Source: an uncultured Winogradskyella sp. (GTDB lineage: Bacteria > Bacteroidota > Bacteroidia > Flavobacteriales > Flavobacteriaceae). From it: a stretch of 46,115 nucleotides of DNA. The stretch covers positions 1-46,115 of the forward strand of contig CAJQQC010000088.1 of NCBI GenBank assembly GCA_905480385.1, in the 5' to 3' direction. The position numbers were made by a program, and so were the translations under genes. The first letter of the stretch is position 1. The number at the start of each line of letters is the position of its first letter. Of this stretch, positions 9,331-19,476 are shown piece by piece. Under the pieces are notes generated by a model that was given only the letters and a program-made list of their open reading frames with translations, made no database searches and had not been told where the DNA came from.

Positions 9331-10188
9331 CTATAAGGCATTAAGCATTTGTTCCTTAATTTTTTCTAGCTCATCTTTCATCTGTACGACTAATTTTTGC
9401 ATCGGTGCATAGTTAGATTTTGAACCAATGGTATTAATTTCTCTTCCTATTTCCTGTGAGATAAATCCAAGTTTTTTTCCGTTAGAGTCACTAGAATTTA
9501 AAGAACTTGTAAAGTAGTCTAAATGATTATCTAGGCGTACTTTTTCTTCTGTAATATCAAACTTTTCAATGTAGTATACCAGTTCTTGTTCAAAGCGATT
9601 TTCGTCTACTTTTTCTTTAATATCCGCAATACCTTTTTCAAGTCTAGTTCGAACACCATCAATGCGGTCTGGATCCATTTTTATAACTTGATTTAATAAA
9701 TCTCGTAGCGTTGCAATACGGTTCTCAAAATCTTTTTTTAAGGTTTTACCTTCATCTTTACGATACGTTTTTATACGATCAATAGCATTATTTATTTCAG
9801 CTTGTATTGCAGACCATTCGTTCTCGTCAATCTCATCACGCTCAGTAGTAATAGCATCAGGTAATCTTACGGCCATTTTTAAAAGCTCAGTTGGATCGCC
9901 ATTAACAACATCCTTCAGTTGATCTATGTAATCTTTTACAACAGTTTTATTAATCTTTGAACTAGAATCTTCTCCTGTAATTTCGACATAAAGCGAAAAA
10001 TCTATTTTTCCTCTTACCAAATGCTTAGCAATAAGTTTACGGATATCTAACTCTTTGGCACGATACATAGATGGCATACGTGCATTAAGATCAAGATTTT
10101 TACTGTTAAGTGATTTTAACTCTATTGTAATTTTTTTGGCAGGAAGCTGAAGCACAGATTTCCCGTAACCAGTCATAGATTGTATCAT
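9331..10188 (-). CDS. YicC/YloC family endoribonuclease
   Basis: A 285-residue member of the YicC/YloC family, metal-dependent endoribonucleases; E. coli YicC acts on small RNAs. The N-terminal MIQSMTGYGKS and the C-terminal DUF1732 segment with DNHLDYFTSSL and KLGFISQEIGREINTIGSKSN are both characteristic. The middle is charged and helical, consistent with the clamp domain. It is the first gene of the yicC-gmk-nadD unit, with its own promoter-like box upstream. Confidence 0.93.
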   Translation of the reverse strand: MIQSMTGYGKSVLQLPAKKITIELKSLNSKNLDLNARMPSMYRAKELDIRKLIAKHLVRGKIDFSLYVEITGEDSSSKINKTVVKDYIDQLKDVVNGDPTELLKMAVRLPDAITTERDEIDENEWSAIQAEINNAIDRIKTYRKDEGKTLKKDFENRIATLRDLLNQVIKMDPDRIDGVRTRLEKGIADIKEKVDENRFEQELVYYIEKFDITEEKVRLDNHLDYFTSSLNSSDSNGKKLGFISQEIGREINTIGSKSNYAPMQKLVVQMKDELEKIKEQMLNAL

Positions 10189-10213
10189 GTAACATAGAAC
10201 TTTTAAAGTTGGT

Positions 10214-10221
10214 CAAAGGTA
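10214..10221 (-). promoter_or_regulatory. -7 box of the yicC-gmk-nadD promoter
   Basis: The minus strand reads TACCTTTG, a perfect TAnnTTTG, 26 bases before the yicC ATG. Confidence 0.5.
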
Positions 10222-10243
10222 CAAAATAGAACGGTTTTAATTT

Positions 10244-10251
10244 TATCTTTG
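10244..10251 (+). promoter_or_regulatory. -7 box of the thioesterase promoter
   Basis: The plus strand reads TATCTTTG followed by CAGC. The same 12-mer precedes atpD on the minus strand. The predicted transcript start near 10257 leaves only about 8 bases before the ATG at 10265 but 20 before the ATG at 10277, which favours the later start. Confidence 0.55.
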
Positions 10252-10276
10252 CAGCTTCAATAAAATGAATGAAATT

Positions 10277-10756
10277 ATGTACAAAAAACAATTTGAAATC
10301 CGATGGAGTGATGTCGATGCTAACGGACATTTAGCTAACTCTGCTTATACAAATTTTATGAGCCATGCGCGTATGTCTTTTTTTGCAGAACAAGGATTTT
10401 CAATGACACAAATAATGAAACACGGCATTGGACCTGTTGTATTCTATGAGCATATGTTTTATTTTAAAGAATCTTTTATTGGCGCTCCAATAACAGTGAC
10501 TATAGAAGTGTCTGGATTAAGTGAAGATGGTATGTTTTTTTTGTTTGAACATAACTTTTATGACCATAAAGGCAGAAATTTGGCGCATTGCGAAATGCAA
10601 GGAGGTTGGATTGATTTAAAAACAAGAAAACTTTGCCCATTGCCGGAGACTTTAAAGAAGTTAGCAGAGAAATTTCCAAAGTCTGAAAGTTTTAAAACAT
10701 TAACAAAAGAAGACACACGAAAGCATGGTGTTAAGCCGAAGAATTTAGAGGTGTAA
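10277..10756 (+). CDS. Acyl-CoA thioesterase (4HBT hotdog family)
   Basis: A 159-residue single hotdog-fold protein. The signature is RWSDVDANGHLANSAYTNF near the N terminus: an aspartate followed by GH/N, as in 4-hydroxybenzoyl-CoA-type thioesterases. The family hydrolyses acyl-CoA or acyl-ACP thioesters; the substrate is not predictable. An ATG at 10265 would add four residues (MNEI). I prefer 10277 because homologous proteins typically begin at MYKK and because of the upstream promoter position. It converges with the acyltransferase gene, with 5 bases between stops. Confidence 0.85.
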   Translation: MYKKQFEIRWSDVDANGHLANSAYTNFMSHARMSFFAEQGFSMTQIMKHGIGPVVFYEHMFYFKESFIGAPITVTIEVSGLSEDGMFFLFEHNFYDHKGRNLAHCEMQGGWIDLKTRKLCPLPETLKKLAEKFPKSESFKTLTKEDTRKHGVKPKNLEV

Positions 10757-10761
10757 TAAAC

Positions 10762-11895
10762 TTACTTAAACGGCTTATGCTGTTTAAAAGTTTTGATAGT
10801 AACATTTTTTACAAAAGGCTTTATCATAGTATTTAGTAAAGCTTTTTTATGTTTAAAATAACAAGTCAGAGCTTCAGGTTCGGCCCCAAGTGTACTTTTT
10901 ATTTCAGAGGCAGTACGTCCTAAATTAATGCGTTTTGCTTTTGTCTCTAAACCAAGCCTTACGTAATCATTTAATATTCTTGGATAAATGGCAAATTCCT
11001 TGTTTTTTTTGTAATCTAAGCCGATAAAGTGCGCATCAAGGTTGTCCTGATTTTTCATTGCAGATAAAAAACCAACAAGTTTATTTTCCAAGAAATAACC
11101 GATAACGGTAAACGCTTCAGAAAAACTAGCTTTTAAAAAAGTATAGGTATTAAGGTCTAATATCTGAGCATTAAAATCGGCACTATTAATCGTGTTTTGA
11201 TACAATTCCTGTAGTTCTTTTTTATGATTTTCTATATCCTGATCATCAAATGCTTTTGAAACTAAAATAGAGCTTTTAGAATCTGCTTTATTGGCTTTTA
11301 CACGGTATTTAGATTTCAATGCTTTTTTATAGTCTTCAAAAGTTAGCCATTCTGACTTTAGATTTATTATCATGTTTGGTTCTACATGCATGGGTGTGTA
11401 ACCATATTTGTCTAAATGTTTTGTAATGTAAAGTGACTCGTTTTTAAAATCCTTTACAAAAAGGCCAGTCAATTTTTTTTGAGATTTTGACAATCTTCTA
11501 ATGCCTTCGGCAAGTGTTTCGAAGGCTTCTTTTTTATCTTCACCTTCTTTTAAAAAAGTGCCATATTCACCACTCAAAAAGATATTTCCACAAAACAGAA
11601 TTCGTATTTGATTATTGCAAAACAAATAGTTAATATTTCGTTTTAACCAAGCATTCATTTTTATATTCTGGGTAATTGTTTCAATACTAATAGTCACTAA
11701 TTGGGTGATGGCAAATGTTATAGCTTCCCCATTTCTGGTGACAAAGACATAATTAAAATCTATGTCACAATTTGCTTTTTCAAATGCTTCAAGAAACTCT
11801 GGAGAATAGTAAATATTTGTACTGCATTTAAGACTATCCCAATAAGCTTGAGGGATTTTATGTACTGCATCAAATATTTTAGTCTTTAAAGACAA
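10762..11895 (-). CDS. GNAT/FemAB-like acyltransferase, substrate unknown
   Basis: A 377-residue cytoplasmic protein that looks like the tandem-GNAT 'FemAB/BioF2-like' acetyltransferase group. An N-terminal half is followed by KSKYRVKANKA, and a C-terminal half has AHFIGLDYKKNKEFAIYPRI and GRTASEIKSTLGAEP. The latter resembles the acyl-CoA/aminoacyl pocket of those proteins. It has no signal peptide. The start is TTG at 11895-11893, one base after the stop of the EamA gene, so translational coupling is likely. The next Met lies about 80 residues in and would delete half of the first domain. The acceptor is unknown; a role with the upstream exporter is only a guess. Confidence 0.75.
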   Translation of the reverse strand: MSLKTKIFDAVHKIPQAYWDSLKCSTNIYYSPEFLEAFEKANCDIDFNYVFVTRNGEAITFAITQLVTISIETITQNIKMNAWLKRNINYLFCNNQIRILFCGNIFLSGEYGTFLKEGEDKKEAFETLAEGIRRLSKSQKKLTGLFVKDFKNESLYITKHLDKYGYTPMHVEPNMIINLKSEWLTFEDYKKALKSKYRVKANKADSKSSILVSKAFDDQDIENHKKELQELYQNTINSADFNAQILDLNTYTFLKASFSEAFTVIGYFLENKLVGFLSAMKNQDNLDAHFIGLDYKKNKEFAIYPRILNDYVRLGLETKAKRINLGRTASEIKSTLGAEPEALTCYFKHKKALLNTMIKPFVKNVTIKTFKQHKPFK

Positions 11896-11896
11896 A

Positions 11897-12790
11897 TTAG
11901 TTTGTGGTTTTGGGCTTTTTACTCACAAAATAGACACCTAAAAATATGAGTAACATAGCAGAAATTTTTATAGCATCGACAAAATCTACACCATTTAAAA
12001 TTGCAAAAAGCCCAGCGATTACAGGTTGAAGATAAATAAATATCCCTACTGTAGATGCTTTTAATCGACTAATTGCCAGTGGATTTAAAAGATAAGTTCC
12101 AAAAGTAGCACCTACAACAACAAAAATAACTGAGAATGTCACATAGGGTGTAAAACTCTGCCATTGAATTTCTTGTACTTCTGAAAATCCAAATGGTGTT
12201 ACTAAAATAAGTCCAAACAAAAACAGCCATTTAATAAATGTAAATGGATGATATTTTGCAGTTAATTTTTTAATAAGAATGACATAAACACTATAGGAGA
12301 CGGCATTTAAAAATATCATTAAATTCCCAAATAGAATGTTATCAGCTGCTCTTGCTGATTGCCCATAAAGTGTTAATATAAGAGCGCCTATAAAACCAAT
12401 AATAACACCTAATATTTTAAGGCTTGTTATACGCTCCTTTAACATAAATACAGAAAGAATTAAAATTACAATAGGTGTGATTGTCATTATTGTAGAGGCA
12501 TGTATTGGTGTTGTGAATTCCAAACCCTTTAGGAATAGAAGCATATTTATAAACACACCAAAAACTGACGCTAAGAAAAGCTGAAAGAAGTCTTTCTTAT
12601 CAATTTTTTCGTTTGGTAAAAAAAGGCTCATTAACCAAAACAGTAAAGTAGCGCCCGCAACACGAAGCAAAACAAAACCAAAAGGTTTTACGTAACCTTC
12701 ATTCATTACGGTTTTAGCAAACGTGTAGTTAAAGCCGTAGAGTAGTTGTACTAAGAATAAAGCAACTATAGCTAAGTTTCTACTTTTCAT
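11897..12790 (-). CDS. EamA/DMT-family transporter
   Basis: A 297-residue inner-membrane protein with ten predicted hydrophobic segments in two five-helix repeats, the layout of the drug/metabolite transporter superfamily. The N-terminal LLYGFNYTFAKTVM is typical. Members export amino acids, metabolites or drugs; the substrate is not identifiable. It has an ATG start and is followed after one base by the TTG of the acyltransferase gene, making a two-gene unit. The upstream 12791-12861 gap shows no obvious control element. Confidence 0.88.
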   Translation of the reverse strand: MKSRNLAIVALFLVQLLYGFNYTFAKTVMNEGYVKPFGFVLLRVAGATLLFWLMSLFLPNEKIDKKDFFQLFLASVFGVFINMLLFLKGLEFTTPIHASTIMTITPIVILILSVFMLKERITSLKILGVIIGFIGALILTLYGQSARAADNILFGNLMIFLNAVSYSVYVILIKKLTAKYHPFTFIKWLFLFGLILVTPFGFSEVQEIQWQSFTPYVTFSVIFVVVGATFGTYLLNPLAISRLKASTVGIFIYLQPVIAGLFAILNGVDFVDAIKISAMLLIFLGVYFVSKKPKTTN

Positions 12791-12861
12791 GTGGTTATAT
12801 ATATTGTTTTTTACAGGTCACATGCTGTTCGCTATTAATTATTCTTTTTTGGTGATAAAAT

Positions 12862-13227
12862 TTAGAGTATGCTCGTTTCATGTATTGCTGTTTTAGCAGC
12901 TTGGATCGTTTTCTTTGAGTTGCCTACAAATATATTATCATTAAAAATGATTACTGGGCGTTTCAAAAAAGTATAATGTTCTAAGATGTAGTTTTTATAA
13001 TCATCTTCAGAGACTGTCTTTTCTTTAAGACCCAACTCTTTGTATAATCTTGCACGTTTGCTAAACAAACTTTCGTAGCTATCAGTCATAGTTCTTAATT
13101 CTTCAATTTGAGCCAAAGTGATAGCTTCAGTTTTTATGTCTTGATTTATAAAGTGTGACGGCACATCAAGTTCTTTAATTATTCGTTTGCAAGTATCGCA
13201 AGTACTTAGGTGATATATTTTTTTCAT
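12862..13227 (-). CDS. ArsC/Spx-type thioredoxin-fold reductase
   Basis: A 121-residue protein of the ArsC/Spx/YffB family. The N-terminal CDTCKRI has the CxxC redox site, and RPVIIFNDNIFVGNSKKTI matches the conserved cis-proline loop region. The name 'arsenate reductase' is inherited by the family. Nothing nearby (no arsR, arsB or acr3) supports arsenic detoxification, so a general thiol role is equally possible. The gene is divergent from DinB across an 81-base gap. Confidence 0.85.
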   Translation of the reverse strand: MKKIYHLSTCDTCKRIIKELDVPSHFINQDIKTEAITLAQIEELRTMTDSYESLFSKRARLYKELGLKEKTVSEDDYKNYILEHYTFLKRPVIIFNDNIFVGNSKKTIQAAKTAIHETSIL

Positions 13228-13308
13228 CTTTAAATAATGACGTAATTTGTAGGTGCAAAGTAAATTCTTTTAAAAAGAATAAACTGTGCTTTTAATAAAA
13301 ATATAAGA

Positions 13309-13764
13309 ATGCATTACGGTATAGATATTACGAGAAAAAATAGAGTTTTATTTCAAGGGTTTTTAGACAAGTTCAGTCTAGAAGAATTGAATAAAGTCCC
13401 TAAAGGTTTCAGAAATAATATTATTTGGAATATTGCACATTGCATTGTTACACAGCAGTTGTTAATCTATAAATTATCTGGATTAGAAGGCGTTTTATCT
13501 GATAAAATGATTTCAGAATATAGAAAAGGTACAAAAACTGAGCGTAATTTATCTCAATCAGAAGTTGATGAAATCCGTAATTTATTATTTATACCGTTAG
13601 ACCAAACAGAAGTGGACTACAATGCTAGAGCTTTTAAAAACTATAAAGAATACACTGTTTCTACCGGAAGTACATTAACAAGTGTAGATGAAGCATTGGT
13701 ATTTAATAATTTTCATGAAGGCATTCACTTGGGTTATATTTTAGCTTTAATTAAATCACTTTAA
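13309..13764 (+). CDS. DinB-family putative metal-binding four-helix protein
   Basis: A 151-residue protein of the DinB/YfiT-like superfamily. Histidines in NIIWNIAHC and the C-terminal NFHEGIHLGYI are in the positions that bind a divalent metal in the four-helix bundle. Family members include thiol transferases (bacillithiol or mycothiol type) and stress proteins; the activity here is unknown. The stop is four bases before the antiporter ATG, so the two are probably co-transcribed. Confidence 0.85.
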   Translation: MHYGIDITRKNRVLFQGFLDKFSLEELNKVPKGFRNNIIWNIAHCIVTQQLLIYKLSGLEGVLSDKMISEYRKGTKTERNLSQSEVDEIRNLLFIPLDQTEVDYNARAFKNYKEYTVSTGSTLTSVDEALVFNNFHEGIHLGYILALIKSL

Positions 13765-13768
13765 GACT

Positions 13769-15019
13769 ATGGATTATTTTGGTATTGCATCAACACTGAT
13801 AGTTATATCGGCACTTTTTGGTTATATAAATGTGAGATTTTTAAAATTACCAATCACTATTGGTTTAGTGCTAATCACAATAGTTTTTACTTTAGTAGCT
13901 GTAATTATTGGGCAATTTGATGATACCATTCTACAAACTGAACGAGACTTTATAACTAATATTAATTTTGGTTCTTTATTACTCGATGTCATGTTGAGTT
14001 TTCTTCTTTTTGCAGGAGCATTACACACTAATTTTGACCAATTGAAAATACAGCGATGGCCAATTTTAGCTTTTTCTACTGTTGGTGTTCTAGTATCTAC
14101 ATTGTTAGTAGGTGTAATAATGTATCCGCTTTTAACAGCCATGGGTTTTAATGTGAACTTTATTCATTGTCTCCTTTTTGGAGCATTGATTTCTCCAACA
14201 GATCCAATTGCTGTTTTGGGTATTCTTAAAAAGGTAGGTGCGCCTAAAAAATTAGAAACAAAAATAGTTGGAGAATCTTTATTTAATGATGGTGTTGGTG
14301 TCGTCATATTTTTGACTATTTATGCTATTGCAAAGAAACCTGATGCTGCTATTGAGCTTTCTGAAATAGCAACACTTTTTATTCAAGAAGTTGGAGGTGG
14401 CATATTACTTGGAGGTTTATTAGGTTGGTTAGCCTATAGATTAATGAAATCCATAAACAATTATGAAGTAGAGGTTATTATTACACTTGCAGTTGTAATG
14501 GGCGGAACACTTTTAGCTGATAAATGGCATCTGTCAGCACCTCTATCTATGGTCACAGCAGGTTTAATAGTAGGAAATGACACAGTTAGAGAAACATCAA
14601 TGTCCGATATAACAGAAGTTTATGTAGATAAATTTTGGGAATTGATTGACGTGTTATTTAATACTATTTTATTTGTAATGATTGGAATGGAAATGTTAGT
14701 TTTACCTTTGGATATGGGTTATGTTTATGCAGGTCTTTTAGCTATTCCAATATTATTAATGTGTAGATATATGTCTTTATTTCTGCCAATAAAGTTTTTC
14801 GCTAAACGATTAGATTTTGTGCCAAAAACAACATTGATTATGACATGGGGTGGCTTGCGAGGAGGTATTTCTATCGCTCTAGCATTAAGTTTAACGGCAG
14901 ACATGAGTAAAGATTTATTTTTAGTGATTACCTACATTGTAGTTATAGTATCAATCGTTGGGCAAGGATTGACTGTCGGGCCAATAATCAAAGGAATCAC
15001 GAAGCGATATTCTAACTAA
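13769..15019 (+). CDS. CPA1-type sodium/proton antiporter
   Basis: A 416-residue inner-membrane protein with about 12 hydrophobic segments. Two hallmark CPA1 motifs are present: ISPTDPIAVLGILKK and ESLFNDGVGVVIF, whose Asp residues carry out ion exchange. A later TWGGLRGGISIALALS segment is also characteristic. There is no long cytoplasmic C-terminal domain as in eukaryotic NHE. It probably exports Na+ (or K+) in exchange for H+, fitting a marine lifestyle. The 3' end overlaps the convergent lipoprotein gene by 4 bases. Confidence 0.93.
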   Translation: MDYFGIASTLIVISALFGYINVRFLKLPITIGLVLITIVFTLVAVIIGQFDDTILQTERDFITNINFGSLLLDVMLSFLLFAGALHTNFDQLKIQRWPILAFSTVGVLVSTLLVGVIMYPLLTAMGFNVNFIHCLLFGALISPTDPIAVLGILKKVGAPKKLETKIVGESLFNDGVGVVIFLTIYAIAKKPDAAIELSEIATLFIQEVGGGILLGGLLGWLAYRLMKSINNYEVEVIITLAVVMGGTLLADKWHLSAPLSMVTAGLIVGNDTVRETSMSDITEVYVDKFWELIDVLFNTILFVMIGMEMLVLPLDMGYVYAGLLAIPILLMCRYMSLFLPIKFFAKRLDFVPKTTLIMTWGGLRGGISIALALSLTADMSKDLFLVITYIVVIVSIVGQGLTVGPIIKGITKRYSN

Positions 15020-15747
15020 ATCTTCAGAAACTGAAGAACATTTTCTAAAGGAATTACAAACTCTGTATAGCCTTGATTGTAGGAAGCTATTTCATAAACA
15101 TTATAAAGTAGAATAACACCTTCTTCATTAAATCCAATGTTCTCAGGAAGCTGAAAATCCTTTCCGAAGAAAAATTCTGAAATATTAGAACCCTCATTTT
15201 TCATATGGTCCAAAAAATAAGTTTTGGCTAATGTTTTAAAACCTTCGATATTAGTAAACAAATCTTCATTTGAATACAAATTTCCAGTTTCAGGATTAAA
15301 ATTTAAAAATTGAATAGTATCACTACCGTGAGCACCACCAGTATCAGAATAGACACTTAATCCCATCGTAATTATGCTTTCGGTTATGTAAAGTACTTCA
15401 GTTTCTATAGCCAAAGCCCAAGTTTGTTCACTGTCTGAGAACTCTATTTTAAAAGCTTTGTACTCCTCGTCAAAAGCTAAAAGGGCTTCGTGTATAGAGG
15501 TTTCGTTTTTTGAGCTCGGGATGCATTTTAATATGGCTGACTCTATAAGCTTATTTATATTTAATGCAACTTCAGATTTTGAATTTACCAGATCGTAAGC
15601 TACTTCAATATCAGCTTCAAACTTTTTTTCTATATGAGAAGTTGAAAATGTTAATGGTTTTACTTCTTCTTCACAAGACACTAAAATAAATAATGAAAAT
15701 AGAGATAATGCTATTTTTTTCAAACTTAAATGACTTTTGTTAAACAT
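15016..15747 (-). CDS. DUF3298/DUF4163-type lipoprotein (RsiV-like fold)
   Basis: A 243-residue lipoprotein with lipobox LFILVSC near residue 25. The C-terminal half contains YSDTGGAHGSDTIQFLNFN, then a long helical region and a final beta-strand segment. This is the DUF4163 + DUF3298 arrangement known from RsiV and many Bacteroidota lipoproteins. Family members may bind peptidoglycan fragments or lysozyme-like ligands, but no direct evidence exists here. It is convergent with the antiporter gene (4-base overlap) and divergent from metB. Confidence 0.82.
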   Translation of the reverse strand: MFNKSHLSLKKIALSLFSLFILVSCEEEVKPLTFSTSHIEKKFEADIEVAYDLVNSKSEVALNINKLIESAILKCIPSSKNETSIHEALLAFDEEYKAFKIEFSDSEQTWALAIETEVLYITESIITMGLSVYSDTGGAHGSDTIQFLNFNPETGNLYSNEDLFTNIEGFKTLAKTYFLDHMKNEGSNISEFFFGKDFQLPENIGFNEEGVILLYNVYEIASYNQGYTEFVIPLENVLQFLKI

Positions 15748-15768
15748 TCAATAAAGGTATAGTTTACG

Positions 15769-15799
15769 TTTGAATACAACGAATTTAGAGTTAGATTTG
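15769..15799 (+). promoter_or_regulatory. Full Bacteroidota promoter for metB
   Basis: A -33 TTTG (15769-15772), an exact 19-base spacer and a -7 TAGATTTG (15792-15799) match the Bacteroidota consensus on both boxes. Transcription should begin near 15804-15806. That excludes an ATG at 15802 as the metB start and supports the one at 15823. Confidence 0.7.
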
Positions 15800-15822
15800 T
15801 TATGCTTTCAAATCATTTTTCT

Positions 15823-16962
15823 ATGAAATTCAATACCAAAACAATCCATGGAGGTCAAAAACTTGACCCAGTATATGGTGCTGTAATGCCACCGATTTAT
15901 CAAACATCGACTTACGGACAAACAACGCCCGGAGGTCATAAAGGTTACGAATACTCTAGGACACATAATCCAACCCGTAATGCTTTAGAAAATGCATTTT
16001 CTAGTATAGAAAACGGAAATTACGGATTAGCTTTTGCCTCTGGCTTGGCTGCTATTGACGCTATTTTAAAATTATTAGAACCTGGTGATGAGGTTATCTC
16101 TACTAACGATTTATATGGCGGCAGTTATCGCTTGTTTACGAAAATTTATAAAGACTTCGGAATCAAATTTCATTTTGTGAATATGGAAAATGCTGATAAT
16201 ATTAAAAGCTACCTCAATGAAAACACAAAATTGATTTGGGTGGAAACACCAACAAACCCAATGATGAATATTATTGATATCAAAGCTATTGCAGAAATAT
16301 CAAAACATAGAAATACCATGCTAGCTGTCGATAATACATTTGCGACACCTTATTTACAGCGACCATTAGATTTAGGAGCTGATATCGTCATGCATTCGGC
16401 AACTAAATATATTGGAGGTCATAGCGACTTAGTAATGGGCGCATTAATTGTAAAAGACAAAAATTTGTCAGACCGTTTGTATTTTATCCAAAATGCAAGT
16501 GGTGCTATTTGCGGACCTCAAGATAGCTTTTTGGCTTTAAGAGGTATAAAAACACTTCATGTAAGAATGCAACGCCATTGTGAAAATGGAAAAGCTATTG
16601 CAGAATTTTTAGCAAATCATCCAAAAATTGAAAGAGTTTATTGGCCAGGCTTTGAAAGTCATCCTAACCACAATATTGCAAAATCTCAAATGCACGATTT
16701 TGGAGGTATGGTATCATTTGTAACCAGAGGAAATAATTATAACGAAGCTTTAAGACTCCTAGAAAAATTGAAGATTTTTACATTGGCAGAATCTCTCGGT
16801 GGTGTTGAGTCTTTAGCTGGACATCCTGCAAGTATGACTCATGCAAGTATACCAAAAAAAGAACGTGAAAAAGTAGGTGTTGTCGATGCACTAATTAGAT
16901 TAAGCGTGGGTATTGAAGATAAAATGGATTTGATTGCAGATTTAAACCAAGCTATTGGATAA
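15823..16962 (+). CDS. metB: Cystathionine gamma-synthase / trans-sulfuration PLP enzyme
   Basis: A 379-residue Cys/Met-metabolism PLP enzyme. The PLP lysine is in HSATKYIGGHSD, and the N-terminal KTIHGGQ and later SLGGVESLAGHPASMTH are classic. The family covers cystathionine gamma-synthase (from acylated homoserine plus cysteine), gamma-lyase and homocysteine-forming enzymes. Sequence alone does not separate these with certainty; the synthase is the usual call in flavobacteria. I chose the ATG at 15823 over that at 15802 because the promoter places the transcript start after 15802. No riboswitch-like structure fits the short leader. Confidence 0.9.
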   Translation: MKFNTKTIHGGQKLDPVYGAVMPPIYQTSTYGQTTPGGHKGYEYSRTHNPTRNALENAFSSIENGNYGLAFASGLAAIDAILKLLEPGDEVISTNDLYGGSYRLFTKIYKDFGIKFHFVNMENADNIKSYLNENTKLIWVETPTNPMMNIIDIKAIAEISKHRNTMLAVDNTFATPYLQRPLDLGADIVMHSATKYIGGHSDLVMGALIVKDKNLSDRLYFIQNASGAICGPQDSFLALRGIKTLHVRMQRHCENGKAIAEFLANHPKIERVYWPGFESHPNHNIAKSQMHDFGGMVSFVTRGNNYNEALRLLEKLKIFTLAESLGGVESLAGHPASMTHASIPKKEREKVGVVDALIRLSVGIEDKMDLIADLNQAIG

Positions 16963-16969
16963 ATATTTT

Positions 16970-17797
16970 CTAATCTAGATAATAAATATATCCAAGGTTT
17001 AGCCATACTAACACATCATTAAACTTGTTAGAAGGTAGTTTGTGGTTAAGACCATCAATCCAATCACTAAAGTAATATTGGAACCTAAAATCTATCATTA
17101 AATCTGATAGTAAGGTGAGTTTATACCTTGTACCTATACTAGACACAACTGACCAAGCGTTGATTTGACTTGTGTCGATTGGGTATTCGCCACCACTTGC
17201 TTGTATCCAAGGGCCATAAATGTTATCAGGGTTAAATATATTTTCGTCAGATATCCCATTACCACCTTGTCGAGCAAAAGTTGTAAACTGCTTCGGATTT
17301 GAGGTCGTATAATGTACTCCAAAACTTATAAATGGAGCCCAACCACCTGTTTGGGATGAAAATGCTCTAATGCTGTAAGGAAAATATTCAAGCTGCATTC
17401 CAATATCAAAGTTTTCTGCTTCTCCAGAGTGTGCTCGTAACCTCTGGCCATCAATACCAAATTGACTTGCATCTACCCAACGACCAAAATGGTCTAATTT
17501 TGTTTTGTTATAAGAGATTTCACTTCTTAGTTTGAAATGATCATTAAAATAATTGTCAGCAGTATAACAATTACAATCGGCTTTGTAAGAAAAATTTATG
17601 TAATGAATTAGACCAATACCATAACCAGTATTACCTATGTTATTTTTTTCATTAAAACGTTGCCCAAAATCTGAACGAAACTGAACAGGCCCAGCAATAA
17701 CTCCAACTTCGTGAGAAAAACCAAATTGGGCTAGTGATGCTTGAGTTACAAATAATATAACGCAAAAAATGAGTAATAGCCTAAGGTTTATGGTCAT
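16970..17797 (-). CDS. Flavobacterial outer-membrane-type protein (THC0290_0291-like)
   Basis: A 275-residue exported protein with an N-terminal signal peptide (hydrophobic residues 6-20, cleavage near Leu-Ala-Gln). Alternating polar and aromatic strands end in NLGYIYYLD, as expected for a small outer-membrane beta-barrel. A Cys-Asn-Cys pair lies near residue 75 (ADCNCYTADNYF). From memory it matches an uncharacterised flavobacterial family named THC0290_0291; I could not check this. The function is unknown. It is convergent with metB (7 bases between stops) and divergent from gdhA across a 221-base gap. Confidence 0.7.
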   Translation of the reverse strand: MTINLRLLLIFCVILFVTQASLAQFGFSHEVGVIAGPVQFRSDFGQRFNEKNNIGNTGYGIGLIHYINFSYKADCNCYTADNYFNDHFKLRSEISYNKTKLDHFGRWVDASQFGIDGQRLRAHSGEAENFDIGMQLEYFPYSIRAFSSQTGGWAPFISFGVHYTTSNPKQFTTFARQGGNGISDENIFNPDNIYGPWIQASGGEYPIDTSQINAWSVVSSIGTRYKLTLLSDLMIDFRFQYYFSDWIDGLNHKLPSNKFNDVLVWLNLGYIYYLD

Positions 17798-17973
17798 AGG
17801 TTAGCTTTTTAGGGGCTTGATCATGGACAAATATAAAAAATATCGATGAAATACAAAATAAAACAGACGAAATGCATAATTATTGTAATTCAATGTAAAA
17901 TTAAACTAAAAATTATACTTCAAAAAGATATTGATAATATTAAAAAAATAAATGTTCTTTTTTACAGATAATG

Positions 17974-17981
17974 TATCTTTG
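17974..17981 (+). promoter_or_regulatory. -7 box of the gdhA promoter
   Basis: TATCTTTG, a perfect TAnnTTTG, 37 bases before the gdhA ATG. The -33 region is T-rich without a clear TTTG. The rest of 17798-18018 is AT-rich with no recognised motif. Confidence 0.5.
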
Positions 17982-18009
17982 TTGCTTTAAAATAAGAATA
18001 CATTAATAA

Positions 18010-19362
<1,353 letters not shown>

Positions 19363-19382
19363 ATAGATATCTAGAATAAATT

Positions 19383-19417
19383 AAAGCTCCTGCAAATAAA
19401 GTAGGAGCTTTTTTTAT
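19383..19417 (+). terminator. Rho-independent terminator of gdhA
   Basis: A 9-bp stem (19383-19391 and 19403-19411, AAAGCTCCT and its complement) followed by a run of T, starting 20 bases after the gdhA stop. Confidence 0.85.
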
Positions 19418-19451
19418 ATATGATAACACAATAAATAACGTTACTTATAAA

Positions 19452-19459
19452 TATATTTG
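19452..19459 (+). promoter_or_regulatory. -7 box upstream of the porZ-like gene
   Basis: TATATTTG matches TAnnTTTG, 25 bases before the ATG at 19477. No -33 TTTG is at the ideal distance. Confidence 0.4.
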
Positions 19460-19476
19460 AACAAAATTAAAAACTA

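Noticed and set aside
12862..13227. Arsenic-resistance operon
   Set aside because: Only an ArsC/Spx-like gene is present; there is no arsR, arsB, acr3 or arsM nearby.
13822..14142. Minus-strand 106-codon open frame inside the antiporter gene
   Set aside because: Antisense shadow of a clear transmembrane coding sequence; no family features. Other long opposite-strand frames in this window were rejected for the same reason.
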